A stretch of 13,674 nt of DNA, from contig JACMOT010000585.1 of the NCBI GenBank assembly GCA_014377915.1, positions 1 through 13,674 on the forward strand, read 5' to 3'. Under the pieces are notes generated by a model. The model was not told where the DNA came from, made no database searches, and saw nothing but the letters and a program-made list of their open reading frames with translations. This DNA is from Tardiphaga sp. (GTDB lineage Bacteria > Pseudomonadota > Alphaproteobacteria > Rhizobiales > Xanthobacteraceae). Below, in pieces: positions 6,493 to 13,674 of this stretch (the stretch's first letter is position 1; each line of letters begins with the position of its first letter). Made by a program: the position numbers and the translations under genes.

Positions 6493-7779
6493 TCAGGCGA
6501 GTTTAGCGGGAAGCCGCGGCGAAACCAGCGGCGCCGGTGGATGGTGCATATGCCAGATCAGCCCGCCGGCGAGGATCGCGGTAGCCAGCAGATTATTGCC
6601 CCACGCCTGCAGCATGCTCGGAAACACCGGCAACGACAGCAGCATCAGCGCGCCGACGATGCCGGGCAACGTCCACGTTGCCTTGCAAACGGCTGGACGC
6701 TCATCGAACGCCGCGCGATGCATCAGCACGGTGAGCGGCAGGAACAGCCACATGAAGTAATATTGCCGCGCCAATGGCGACGCCACCGTCATCAGGCAGA
6801 ACAGGATGCCCAGCTCCTCGGCGGTCGAGCGTGGCGTCATTTTCGACCGGGCGGGAATCGCCCAGATGAATCCGAGGCCGATCAGACCTGACACCGCGAG
6901 CACGATCCAGTTCGCGGTTTTGTAATCGACGCTCACCAGATTCATATATTGCGCCGGCTTCCGCGGCTCGTCGAGATGGTAATTGATCGGACGCACCAGA
7001 CGGTGGGTCACGGCGATCACCGACTGATTGACCCACGACCAGTTCTGCTCGTCGCGCTGGCCGAACCCCTTCTCCGAGCTGGACCCGACCATCGCCGAGA
7101 ACCAGGTCTTCACTTCCGCGATGTTGCGCTGATAGCCGCGGATCGGTGCCGGCAGCACGAACAACAGCAGCAGCGTGCAGGCGATCATGCTGGCGGAGGC
7201 CGCCCAGCGTCGTCGCCATAGCAGATAGGGCAGCACTGCCACCGGGAACACCTTGATCGCGGTGGCCAGCGCGAACATGCCGCCGCCAAGCCATGGCCGA
7301 TCCTTCTGCATGAACCAGAAGCCGAGCAACATCATCGCCAGCAGCACCAGATTGGGCTGGCCGAGATCGTACATGTCGAACACGAAAGTAATAGTGGCGA
7401 AGCCCGGCAGCGCCGCCAGCCACGGCGCCGGAATTTTTTCCGAGCCGGTCATCGCATTGCTGAGCTGGCTGGTCAGCGCCCACGCCACCGAATTCAGGAT
7501 CGACAGCACGACATAGAGCGGAATCTTGCCGAACAAGGCCGGGATCGCCAGCAGGATCGCCGGCGGCGGCGGATAGATGAAATCCAGCATGCCATTGGTC
7601 GTGCGCGCATAAAGATCGCTGCCATTCAGCACCTGCTGCCCGGCCCAGAACCACAGCGCATAATCCTTGGTCTTGCCATGGCCCCAGATTTCGGGAACCA
7701 GCACATCCGCGGTCAGCAGCAGGCAGGTCAGCAGAAACAGCACATCGAGCGGCTGCCGCAGGGAGGGCCATCTCAGCAC
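6493..7779 (-). CDS. Glycosyltransferase family 87 (DUF2029) membrane protein (428 aa)
   Basis: GT87 enzymes are GT-C-fold membrane proteins; PimE of mycobacteria, a polyprenyl-phosphate-mannose-dependent mannosyltransferase, is the known example. Visible signatures are KTKDYALWFWAGQQVLNG (36-53), where D39 is the likely catalytic Asp of the first external loop, then YPPPP (69-73), LGQPN (139-143), ATAIKVFP (172-179) and WVNQS (249-253). About ten hydrophobic segments span the chain, and the C-terminus is short and basic. The start is GTG at 7777-7779, because an in-frame TGA lies only 12 nt upstream and no ATG fits. Its ribosome-binding site is poor, so translation may depend partly on upstream genes. 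It lies 93 nt after the GT39 gene and 29 nt before the M20 gene on the same strand. Donor, acceptor and product are unknown. Confidence 0.88.
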   Translation of the reverse strand: MLRWPSLRQPLDVLFLLTCLLLTADVLVPEIWGHGKTKDYALWFWAGQQVLNGSDLYARTTNGMLDFIYPPPPAILLAIPALFGKIPLYVVLSILNSVAWALTSQLSNAMTGSEKIPAPWLAALPGFATITFVFDMYDLGQPNLVLLAMMLLGFWFMQKDRPWLGGGMFALATAIKVFPVAVLPYLLWRRRWAASASMIACTLLLLFVLPAPIRGYQRNIAEVKTWFSAMVGSSSEKGFGQRDEQNWSWVNQSVIAVTHRLVRPINYHLDEPRKPAQYMNLVSVDYKTANWIVLAVSGLIGLGFIWAIPARSKMTPRSTAEELGILFCLMTVASPLARQYYFMWLFLPLTVLMHRAAFDERPAVCKATWTLPGIVGALMLLSLPVFPSMLQAWGNNLLATAILAGGLIWHMHHPPAPLVSPRLPAKLA

Positions 7780-7872
7780 TAGCGGATCTCACAATTCAGG
7801 CGGGCGACAGGTCGGCGCTTGGTAACAGCATTGGAAATCGGCTGCAAACTCGCCTTGTCGTGCATTACCGCC

Positions 7873-9348
7873 TCACTGCGGCCAAATCTCGACTATCCGG
7901 GCCTGCGTCTTATCCGGGATTGCGGCATGCAAAACCAGCCGCAGGTTCGGCTTGCGGGCGGCCAGTACCGCGAGTTCCGCCGGCGTCAGCAGCGCCCATG
8001 CCGCCGCCGTCAATTGTTCGATGTCCGTCAGCGGCATGATGCGAATGGGCGCCGCGAGATAGGCCAGGATATTCAGATTGGTTGCTGCCGGGCTGACATA
8101 CAGCATTCCCGGCCGCAGCGCGCGGACAGCCTCGATGGTCTGCGCGGCGATACGGGTCTGGCGAAACGCATCGGGCGCCAGCGGCATCGCCACCCATCCA
8201 AGCAGAACGAGATAGACTGAAATGCTGATGGCCACCGTATTGCCGGCGCCGATCAGCCACCCACGGCTGCTCCACCAGCGGTCGAACAGAACTCCCGCCA
8301 GCACGGCCAGCGCAAGACTGGCCGGCATCGCGTAACGGGTGGCGACGCCGCCGGGCCATACCAGCAGGACCAGCGAGCCGGCGACCGCGTACAGCACGAC
8401 GGCGAGCAACAGATCATTGTCGCGGAAAGCTTCCCGACGCCACAGCGCAACGATCGCCGGGCCAAGCAGCAGCGAGCCTGGCAACCATTCGACAAAAAGA
8501 CTGGCGGTGAAATCAAGATGATCGCGGAGCCACTGCGCGGCTGACATGCCATCCGCCAGACGCGAATGGTTCTTCCACCCCTGCAGATCGCCTGGCTGCG
8601 AGACAGCCAGATACCAGGCGCCGACGATCACCACGGCGATCGCGTTGGCGACAAGTAAACCCGGCAGATCGCGCCAGCGTCGCCGCAGCAGCAGATAGGC
8701 GCCGACGCCCAGCGTGAAATAGGCAATCGGTTGCGGCCCCTTGGTCAGCCCCGCGACGCCCAGCAGCAAGCCGACCGCCAGCCAGCGCGACAGAGCGACA
8801 TCCCCCCGCTCTGCGCCTTTCCACCACACGACAAAAGCGCTGAACAGCAGCACCGACAGGGTAACGTCCGGCTCCGCCGTGATGAATTTCTGCGCGACCA
8901 TCGAACAGGTGAACCAGCACAGCGCGCCGAACACCGCCGGCGCGGTTCGGGTGATCGGCCGCACCAGGTGAAATACCATCAGGCCGCCCGCCAGCAAGAA
9001 CAACAGATGCGGCAGCCGCGCCGACCAGACATTGACACCACCGAACAGCTTGCCGATCGCCGCCGCGATCCATGACAGCAACACCGGACGCTCGACAAAG
9101 CGGTTGCCGTAAAGATCCGGCGCCAGCCAGTGGCCATCCTCGAGCGCGCCGCGCGCCAGACCGATTACCGTGCCTTCTTCATAATGCGTGCCGCGCAGCC
9201 CGACGGCGGGAAAGGCGAAGATCCCCCATAGCAAGACCACCCATACCCAGCCCGGCACGTCCATCGCACGCAAGCGCGCGACCCATGCCATGCAACTGCT
9301 GAATACACGATCGGTAATAGCCGAGCTTGCGGCTGTCGGCTGATTCAT
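7873..9348 (-). CDS. GT39/ArnT-like membrane glycosyltransferase (491 aa)
   Basis: The protein resembles the ArnT/PMT family, which moves sugars from undecaprenyl-phosphate donors onto lipid A, proteins or glycans at the periplasmic face. After a first helix (about 33-50) comes HYEEGTVIGLARGALEDGHW (55-74). E57/E58 sit where the family has its catalytic DE pair, here as EE. This is followed by LYGNRFVERPVLLSW (79-93), which matches the family's G-x3-x-EKPPL-x-W region with ERP in place of EKP, and by ARLPHLL (110-116). About ten further membrane segments and a small soluble C-terminus follow. I chose ATG 9348 because AAAAGG lies 6 nt upstream. Starting at 9519 would add 57 polar residues before the first helix without a matching site. 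It is the first gene of a likely operon with GT87 and M20. Substrate specificity is not predictable. Confidence 0.87.
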   Translation of the reverse strand: MNQPTAASSAITDRVFSSCMAWVARLRAMDVPGWVWVVLLWGIFAFPAVGLRGTHYEEGTVIGLARGALEDGHWLAPDLYGNRFVERPVLLSWIAAAIGKLFGGVNVWSARLPHLLFLLAGGLMVFHLVRPITRTAPAVFGALCWFTCSMVAQKFITAEPDVTLSVLLFSAFVVWWKGAERGDVALSRWLAVGLLLGVAGLTKGPQPIAYFTLGVGAYLLLRRRWRDLPGLLVANAIAVVIVGAWYLAVSQPGDLQGWKNHSRLADGMSAAQWLRDHLDFTASLFVEWLPGSLLLGPAIVALWRREAFRDNDLLLAVVLYAVAGSLVLLVWPGGVATRYAMPASLALAVLAGVLFDRWWSSRGWLIGAGNTVAISISVYLVLLGWVAMPLAPDAFRQTRIAAQTIEAVRALRPGMLYVSPAATNLNILAYLAAPIRIMPLTDIEQLTAAAWALLTPAELAVLAARKPNLRLVLHAAIPDKTQARIVEIWPQ

Positions 9349-9538
9349 GATTAGCCTTTTTGGAGCTGCTTGACGGCCATCGTAGACGCAATCGGCGATT
9401 CGTACGCCGTCGCAGATATCCAGCATTGTCCGCTCCGCGACTCGCGGAAACGGCGGTGGCACCATCGCCTCGAATTTTGCCAACTTGGAATCACGACAGC
9501 GCTCCGCCATTTTCGCCAACCCGATCGGCCTCTTCTCG
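9349..9538. promoter_or_regulatory. Divergent promoter region between two glycosyltransferase-type genes
   Basis: These 190 bp lie between the start of the minus-strand GT39 gene (9348) and the likely start of the plus-strand GT-C-like gene (9539), so they should carry both promoters. A small inverted repeat CGGCG-attcgta-CGCCG is visible near 9393-9409. No convincing -35/-10 pair or known operator could be placed. The right boundary depends on the start chosen for the plus-strand gene; a TTG at 9485 is also possible. Confidence 0.45.
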
Positions 9539-10915
9539 ATGTCTCCTAAATCTCTCCGCCGCCACTGGCCGTGGATCGTGCTTGGCTTGCTCGCATGCTA
9601 TTTTTTGGCATGGCCGATCTGGCGGGCGCAATTCCTGCTGGAAATCTGGCCGACGGAAGGCTGGAATGCCTACCTGCAGGACGCGGCGGCCGAGGGCCGC
9701 CCCCTCTACCCGCCTCTCGACGCGCTGACGGCGAATAATTATCCGCCGCTTTCCTTCTATGCTGTCGGGGCACTCGGCAAGATTTTCGGCGATAATCTGT
9801 TTGTCGGACGCGCCGTGTCCATCGCGGGACTGCTCTGCGTCGCCATCGAAATCTTTTACGCGGTCCGGATCTTGACCGGCAGCCCGACCGGCGGCCTGTT
9901 CGGTGCGGCGTGGTACGTCGCCATCATGGCCCGCAATTCCACGACCTATATCGCAACCAACGATCCGCAGCTTGCCGGCGAGGCCATCATGGGCGCCGCC
10001 TTGGTATGGTTTCTGGCGCGGGACAAGGCTGGCATGTCCCGCTGTGGGCCGCTGCTGTTGATGGTCGTCGGCGGTTTCTGGAAACACAATCTGGTCGCCA
10101 TTCCGATCACCGCGGTCGCCTGGCTCATCCTCACCACGGGCCGGCGGGCCGCGCGGCCGATCTTGCTGAGCGGTTTCGCTTGCCTCGCCGGCCTCGGCCT
10201 GTGCGTTGCCAGTTTCGGCAACGACTTCATCGGCAACATGCTCGCCAACCGCCAATACGCCTTCGCCAACGTCCTGACCAATATCGGCCACCTGCAATGG
10301 TCGGCGCTGGCACTGGTGATCTGGGCCGGCTGGGCACTCTACAATCCCGATCTTCGCGCGGCCCGATTTACCGCGTTGCATATCGCCTCCGGGCTGCTGG
10401 CCTGCATTCTGCAATGGTTCGGCCACGGCGTCAGCGGAAACGCGGAATTCGATCTGATCCTCGCACTTGGAATCGGCATCGGGGTGACCTTCGCCGACGT
10501 CGAAATGTCGTGGCTTGGCCGGCGCATCGGGGCTGCCGGAACGCGCGACCTGATGACGATCGTCCTCGTGCTTCGTCTCGTCATCGCCGAACGGCAGGAA
10601 ACCGCGCTGCTGATCATCAGCCCTGATTTCAGAGCGACGGTCTGGCAAGCGCAGCGGATCGCGCAACAGGACATCACTGTGGTCCTGGCCATCGACGGCG
10701 ATGTCGCCTGTTCGAACAAGGTGGTCTGCCGCGCCGCGGGTAAACGATTTGTCGTCGATGAATTCAAGATGGAAGAACTTGTCATGACGGGAAAGGCGAC
10801 TGACGCCGATATCTCCGCTCTGATCAAAAGCCGCGGCATCACGAATTTCACCAACAATCCGAAGGCAGGCGACAGTTGGAACACCTCGTTGTCGCAGGCT
10901 CTGCGCAGCCCGTAG
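9539..10915 (+). CDS. GT-C-like multispanning membrane protein, probable glycosyltransferase (458 aa)
   Basis: The N-terminal helix (about 11-36) leads into IWPTEGWNAYLQDAAAEGRPLYPP (36-59), followed by NNYPPLSFYAVGALG (66-80) and GRAVSIAGL (90-98). This order of an acidic residue in the first external loop (E40), a YPP motif and then GR before a helix resembles GT39/GT87 GT-C enzymes. TNDPQLAGEAIM in the middle carries a second acidic site. About nine hydrophobic segments follow, and the last 100 or so residues are soluble. I favour ATG 9539, where the sequence begins MSPKSLRRHWPWIV just before the first helix. No good ribosome-binding site precedes it, and an in-frame TTG at 9485 is an alternative. 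The gene diverges from the GT39 gene and converges on the DUF853 gene with a 6-nt gap. The glycosyltransferase call is by motif resemblance, weaker than for its neighbours. Confidence 0.7.
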   Translation: MSPKSLRRHWPWIVLGLLACYFLAWPIWRAQFLLEIWPTEGWNAYLQDAAAEGRPLYPPLDALTANNYPPLSFYAVGALGKIFGDNLFVGRAVSIAGLLCVAIEIFYAVRILTGSPTGGLFGAAWYVAIMARNSTTYIATNDPQLAGEAIMGAALVWFLARDKAGMSRCGPLLLMVVGGFWKHNLVAIPITAVAWLILTTGRRAARPILLSGFACLAGLGLCVASFGNDFIGNMLANRQYAFANVLTNIGHLQWSALALVIWAGWALYNPDLRAARFTALHIASGLLACILQWFGHGVSGNAEFDLILALGIGIGVTFADVEMSWLGRRIGAAGTRDLMTIVLVLRLVIAERQETALLIISPDFRATVWQAQRIAQQDITVVLAIDGDVACSNKVVCRAAGKRFVVDEFKMEELVMTGKATDADISALIKSRGITNFTNNPKAGDSWNTSLSQALRSP

Positions 10916-10921
10916 CCCCTC

Positions 10922-12541
10922 TCACCTCTTCAGAATTCCGCCAAGCGCGCCGCGCACGATCGAGCGGCCGATCGAACTGCCAAGCGATCCGCCCATCGAC
11001 TTGCCGAGATCGGCGACCATGCCGCCGATCACCTTGTTGGTCACCGAGCGGGTGACGTCGCGCGCGATCACCTGACCGGTTGTGAGCCTGCCGCGTCCGG
11101 TATTGGTGCCGAAGATGGTGCCGACGATGCCGCCCAATTGTCCCAGCCAGCCGCTACCGCTTGCGCCTGGCGCATCGGCCGTCGCCGCGGTGCTGGCCAC
11201 CCGGTGCCGCAGCATTTCAAACGCGGATTCGCGGTCCACCATGGTATCGTATTTGCCCTTGAACGGGCTGGCATTGATGATCGCCGCCCGCTCTTCCGGC
11301 GTCAGCGGCCCGATCCGTGCCGAGGGCGGCCGCACCATCACGCGCTCGACCATCGCCGGCGTGCCGTTGCCTTCGAGGAACGAGACCAGCGCCTCGCCCT
11401 TGCCGAGCTGGGTGATGACGCTGGCGGTATCGAGTTTCGGATTGGGCCGGAAGGTCTGGGCCGCGGCGGCAACCGCCTTCTGGTCACGCGGCGTGAAAGC
11501 ACGCAGCGCGTGCTGCACGCGGTTGCCAAGCTGCGCCAGCACCTTGTCGGGCACGTCGATCGGATTTTGCGTGACGAAATAGACGCCGACGCCCTTGGAG
11601 CGGATCAGACGCACTACCTGTTCGATCTTGTCCATCAGCGCCTTTGGCGCATCATTGAACAGCAGATGCGCTTCGTCGAAGAAGAACACCAGCTTCGGCT
11701 TCGGCGGATCGCCAGCCTCGGGCAATTGCTCGAACAATTCCGACAGCATCCACAACAGGAAGGTGGCGTACAGCTTCGGGCTCTGCATCAATTTGTCGGC
11801 GACGAGGATGTTGACCATGCCGCGGCCGTCGCGGTCGGTGCGCATGAAATCCTTGATGTCGAGCGCGGGCTCGCCAAAGAATTTTTCTCCGCCCTGGTTT
11901 TCCAGCACCAGCAGCTGGCGCTGGATGGTGCCGACGGTCTGCTTGGTCACGTTGCCGAATTTTTGCGCTGCCTCGCGGATCGGCGCCAGATGGTCCTCCG
12001 CGTCGTCATCGGATTTTTTTCCGGTCTTCGGCACGATCGCGTCGAGGATAGCGCGCAGGTCCTTCATGTCGAGCAGGGCCATGCCGTTGTCGTCGGCGAC
12101 GCGGAAGGCGACGTTCAGCACGCCTTCCTGCACGTCGTTGAGATCGAGCATGCGCGACAGCAGCAGCGGTCCCATTTCCGACACGGTGGCGCGTACCGGA
12201 TGGCCCTGCTCGCCGAACACGTCCCAGAACACCGTCGAGAACTGGTCGGGCTGGAAGGTCAGCGCCATCTCCTTGGCGCGTTGCAGGATAAAATCCTTGG
12301 CTTCGCCGACTTCGGCGATCCCCGAAAGGTCGCCCTTGATGTCGGCGGCGAACACCGGCACGCCGGCGCGCGCAAATCCTTCAGCCATCACTTGCAGCGA
12401 CACCGTCTTGCCCGTTCCGGTCGCACCGGTGACAAGGCCGTGGCGATTGGCAAGGCCAAGCGTCAACCACGCAAGTTCTTCGCCCTTGCCGATGAAAATC
12501 CGCGTATCGGTATCGCCAGACTTTGTCGCGCTCGTCGCCAT
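10922..12541 (-). CDS. DUF853/YjgR-type HerA-like ATPase (539 aa)
   Basis: This belongs to the HerA/FtsK-like P-loop ATPases of the DUF853 family (YjgR in E. coli), whose physiological role is poorly defined. Walker A is GATGTGKT (39-46) and Walker B is [12 protein letters not shown] (284-295), with D289 and E290. TQNPIDVPD (324-332) and the conserved [11 protein letters not shown] region (347-357) follow, as expected for the family. The N-terminal IFIGKG and [10 protein letters not shown] (65-74) segments are also typical. The last 85 residues form a separate Gly/Ser-rich tail with repeated small-residue spacing (for example [22 protein letters not shown]). ATG 12541 has AGGCG a few nt upstream. 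The gene overlaps nothing and converges with the 9539 gene. It is divergent from the DUF2267-like gene across a long control region. Family is sure; the substrate (DNA or otherwise) is not. Confidence 0.92.
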   Translation of the reverse strand: MATSATKSGDTDTRIFIGKGEELAWLTLGLANRHGLVTGATGTGKTVSLQVMAEGFARAGVPVFAADIKGDLSGIAEVGEAKDFILQRAKEMALTFQPDQFSTVFWDVFGEQGHPVRATVSEMGPLLLSRMLDLNDVQEGVLNVAFRVADDNGMALLDMKDLRAILDAIVPKTGKKSDDDAEDHLAPIREAAQKFGNVTKQTVGTIQRQLLVLENQGGEKFFGEPALDIKDFMRTDRDGRGMVNILVADKLMQSPKLYATFLLWMLSELFEQLPEAGDPPKPKLVFFFDEAHLLFNDAPKALMDKIEQVVRLIRSKGVGVYFVTQNPIDVPDKVLAQLGNRVQHALRAFTPRDQKAVAAAAQTFRPNPKLDTASVITQLGKGEALVSFLEGNGTPAMVERVMVRPPSARIGPLTPEERAAIINASPFKGKYDTMVDRESAFEMLRHRVASTAATADAPGASGSGWLGQLGGIVGTIFGTNTGRGRLTTGQVIARDVTRSVTNKVIGGMVADLGKSMGGSLGSSIGRSIVRGALGGILKR

Positions 12542-12659
12542 CGCATCGCCTCTATACGCACAGAATGAATTTCATCGCGGCTCGTTATGATCTTATCGCA
12601 TCTTGCCGACCGATTGAAACGTTCGCCGCGTCGCGCTGAACCAGAGCTACACCGCCCCG

Positions 12660-12710
12660 CGCGGTCGTGCGTCGTTGTTCCCTTCCGACAATGGGAACAA
12701 ACACGCCGCG
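12660..12710. other. Long imperfect hairpin, possible structured leader or transcription block
   Basis: The core is a perfect 8-bp inverted repeat, TTGTTCCC (12675-12682) and GGGAACAA (12693-12700), around a 10-nt loop. It continues outwards, after a 5/1-nt internal loop, as CGTG (12666-12669) with CACG (12702-12705). After a single bulged T it continues as CGCGG (12660-12664) with CCGCG (12706-12710). That gives 17 paired positions in all. There is no T-run on either side, so it is not a standard terminator. Its role could be a protein-binding dyad, an attenuator for the minus-strand gene or part of an unrecognised RNA. Confidence 0.5.
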
Positions 12711-12742
12711 GCAGAGCATTGACAAAAATTTCACGTTTTCAC

Positions 12743-12756
12743 TTGCATTGATGCAA
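12743..12756. promoter_or_regulatory. Candidate FixK2/FNR-type binding site
   Basis: TTGCATTGATGCAA is a 14-bp palindrome apart from its two central bases. It fits the rhizobial FixK2 consensus TTG(A/C)-N6-(T/G)CAA exactly. If it activated transcription from the usual -41.5 position, RNA would start near 12791, and a weak -10-like TTGAAT lies at 12776-12781. The DUF2267-like gene starts at 12884, leaving a leader of about 95 nt. It could also act on the divergent DUF853 gene. A single match of this degeneracy can arise by chance. Confidence 0.4.
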
Positions 12757-12883
12757 CACTCACCGCGTGGTCCAATTGAATCGCGCGTGGACAGCCGGCG
12801 ATGCTTGTAATTCGAATCACGCCGGCTCAATATAAATTGGGCAATGAGGGCGCCGGCGTTTCGCCGGTCAGAGGCGGGGCGTT

Positions 12884-13249
12884 ATGGACGAATTGGTTGA
12901 TCAGCTGGCCGTCAAGGTTGGCATTGACAAGGCTGTGGCCGAAAAGACGGTCGGTATGATTCTTGGCTTTTTGCGCACTGAGGGACCGTCTGAGCAGGTC
13001 AGCGCGCTGATCGAGAAGATCCCCGGAGCCGAAGCGGCGATCGCGTCCACCAGTGGCGGCGGCGGCTTTGCAAGCCTGATGGGCGGCGGGCTGATGGCGC
13101 TGGGCTCCAAGCTGATGGGACTAGGCCTCGGCATGAATGACATACAGGAAGTGGCGCGCGAACTGTTCAAGTTTGGCCGCACAAAAATTGGCGCCGATGA
13201 TATGGAAAAGATCATCGCCGGCACCCCCGGCCTCAGCCAGTTCGCCTGA
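12884..13249 (+). CDS. DUF2267-like hypothetical protein (121 aa)
   Basis: This is a small protein with an N-terminal helical segment (MDELVDQLAVKVGIDKAVAEKTV, 1-23), a second helical part up to about 53, a glycine/methionine-rich centre and a C-terminal helical segment. The centre (57-84) contains GGGGFASLMGGG and LGSKLMGLGLGM. The C-terminal segment (88-121) includes ELFKFGRTKIGADDMEKIIAGTPGLSQF. The overall pattern and the closing TPGLSQFA match small DUF2267-type proteins that I recall from Bradyrhizobium relatives. No catalytic residues are evident. AGGCGGGG lies a few nt before ATG 12884, a good ribosome-binding site. The central segment might associate with membranes but lacks the length of a standard helix pair. 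Its upstream region carries the FixK-like box. Function is unknown and the family label is moderate. Confidence 0.75.
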   Translation: MDELVDQLAVKVGIDKAVAEKTVGMILGFLRTEGPSEQVSALIEKIPGAEAAIASTSGGGGFASLMGGGLMALGSKLMGLGLGMNDIQEVARELFKFGRTKIGADDMEKIIAGTPGLSQFA

Positions 13250-13321
13250 CCGTCTGTTGCGTCAGCGCCGTGTGCGTTTGCCTTGCGTAAGCGTCAAGCA
13301 CCTTCATACGTTTCGAGTATC

Positions 13322-13674
13322 ATGACATATCCAATCTCCAAGATTGACGGCCTGACGGCTTTCGCCGCGACCAAGCTTAAAAAAGCTGGCATCCGAACCA
13401 TGGAGAGCCTGCTGGAAGCCGCCCACTCAGCCAAATGCCGCAAGGAACTCGCCGCCAAGACCGGCTTCAGCGAGCAGCAATTGCTGGAATGGGCCAACCT
13501 CGCCGATTACCTGCGGATTCCCGGCATGGGCAAGGCCAAGGCCGAACTGTTGCGCGCCTCCGGCGTCAACACCGTGCGCGAACTGACCCACCGCAACCCG
13601 GCCCGGCTGGCCCAGGCGATGCGCGACGCCAATGACAAGCGCCGACTGGTCCAGGTGATGCCGTCGGAAAAATC
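13322..13674 (+). CDS. DUF4332 domain protein, helix-hairpin-helix-like (C-terminus cut by window edge)
   Basis: The frame is open from ATG 13322 to the right edge, giving 117 codons visible and no stop. The visible part matches the DUF4332 pattern, which contains helix-hairpin-helix-like repeats. The first is ISKIDGLTAFAATKLKKAGI (5-24). The second is LRIPGMGKAKAELLRASGV (64-82), with the GMGKAKA hairpin, followed by TVRELTHRNPARLAQAM (84-100). The middle section contains TGFSEQQLLEWANLADY. Such hairpins usually contact DNA or other proteins non-specifically, but DUF4332 members have no established function. The ribosome-binding site is weak (a GAG 4 nt before the ATG). It follows the DUF2267-like gene by 72 nt on the same strand and may be co-transcribed with it. 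The typical domain is nearly complete within the window. Confidence 0.82.
   Translation, partial: MTYPISKIDGLTAFAATKLKKAGIRTMESLLEAAHSAKCRKELAAKTGFSEQQLLEWANLADYLRIPGMGKAKAELLRASGVNTVRELTHRNPARLAQAMRDANDKRRLVQVMPSEK

Larger units (their letters stand above)
12542..12883. other. 342-bp divergent control region, no gene seen
   Basis: The region separates the minus-strand DUF853 gene from the plus-strand DUF2267-like gene. It contains a long imperfect hairpin (12660-12710), a TTGACA hexamer (12719-12724), a FixK/FNR-type palindrome (12743-12756), and an 8-bp inverted repeat AGCCGGCG / CGCCGGCT (12793-12800 and 12820-12827). It also has a TATAAAT stretch at 12831-12837. A minus-strand open frame at 12585-12830 spans most of these palindromes, lacks a ribosome-binding site and has a coding pattern unlike its neighbours, so I do not call it. 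The density of dyads suggests regulatory DNA. Confidence 0.55.

Noticed and set aside
9349..9519. Upstream start extending the ArnT-like protein by 57 residues
   Set aside because: AAAAGG six nt before ATG 9348 is a good site, and the extension is polar and would fill the divergent promoter region.
11138..12568. 476-residue plus-strand open frame
   Set aside because: It lies antisense to the DUF853 ATPase, which carries clear Walker motifs. The translated sequence is rich in Arg, His and Gln, as expected from a shadow frame in GC-rich DNA.
12585..12830. 81-residue minus-strand open frame in the divergent region
   Set aside because: No ribosome-binding site is present, composition is unlike the neighbouring genes, and it runs across several palindromes that look regulatory.
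1..13674. tRNA, rRNA, CRISPR, insertion sequence, integrase or prophage genes
   Set aside because: No cloverleaf, regular spaced repeats, transposase motifs or attachment-site duplications were seen on either strand.

Overview
The window is high-GC chromosomal DNA with strong ribosome-binding sites, alphaproteobacterial gene families and a degenerate palindromic repeat that begins TCATTCCGGGGCG. That repeat, together with the gene set (DUF853, DUF2267, DUF4332), points to the Bradyrhizobium/Rhodopseudomonas group (Nitrobacteraceae). This placement is inferred from recognisable families and repeat style, not from a search. I see no tRNA, rRNA, CRISPR array, insertion sequence or integrase, and no complete gene is frameshifted.

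Layout. The left edge cuts a minus-strand gene for a small two-helix membrane protein with a proline/alanine-rich tail. After a 321-bp AT-richer gap comes a plus-strand GT-C membrane glycosyltransferase (724-2373). It is followed by a Fic-domain protein with a C-terminal winged helix (2463-3566), whose promoter and start codon are covered by three copies of an 11-bp palindromic element. Next is a class II aldolase/adducin-like gene (3701-4480), closed by a strong bidirectional terminator that also faces a 71-residue conserved-looking small protein on the minus strand. A 110-bp REP-like repeat then separates this from a minus-strand run of three genes. Read in transcription order these are a GT39/ArnT-like glycosyltransferase (9348-7873), a GT87/DUF2029 glycosyltransferase (7779-6493) and an M20 dipeptidase (6463-5057). 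A second plus-strand GT-C-like membrane protein (9539-10915) diverges from the GT39 gene. It converges, with a 6-nt gap, on a DUF853/YjgR-type HerA-like ATPase (12541-10922). The right end carries a 342-bp divergent control region, a DUF2267-like gene (12884-13249) and a DUF4332 gene cut by the window edge.

How the genes may work together. Four multispanning GT-C-type proteins lie within about 10 kb. Three of them surround one divergent promoter region, which suggests a locus that transfers sugars from polyprenyl-phosphate donors on the outer side of the inner membrane. No acceptor, flippase or donor synthase is visible, so the product is unknown. The Fic gene looks like a self-contained, self-regulated AMPylation-type module. 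The right-hand control region contains a sequence that fits the FixK2/FNR-type box, which raises the possibility of oxygen-responsive control of the DUF2267 and/or DUF853 genes.

Most notable. The best candidates for follow-up are the three-copy operator over the Fic promoter, the FixK-like box and neighbouring long hairpin in the divergent region at 12542-12883, and the divergent GT-C cluster. I do not see an unambiguous new system.
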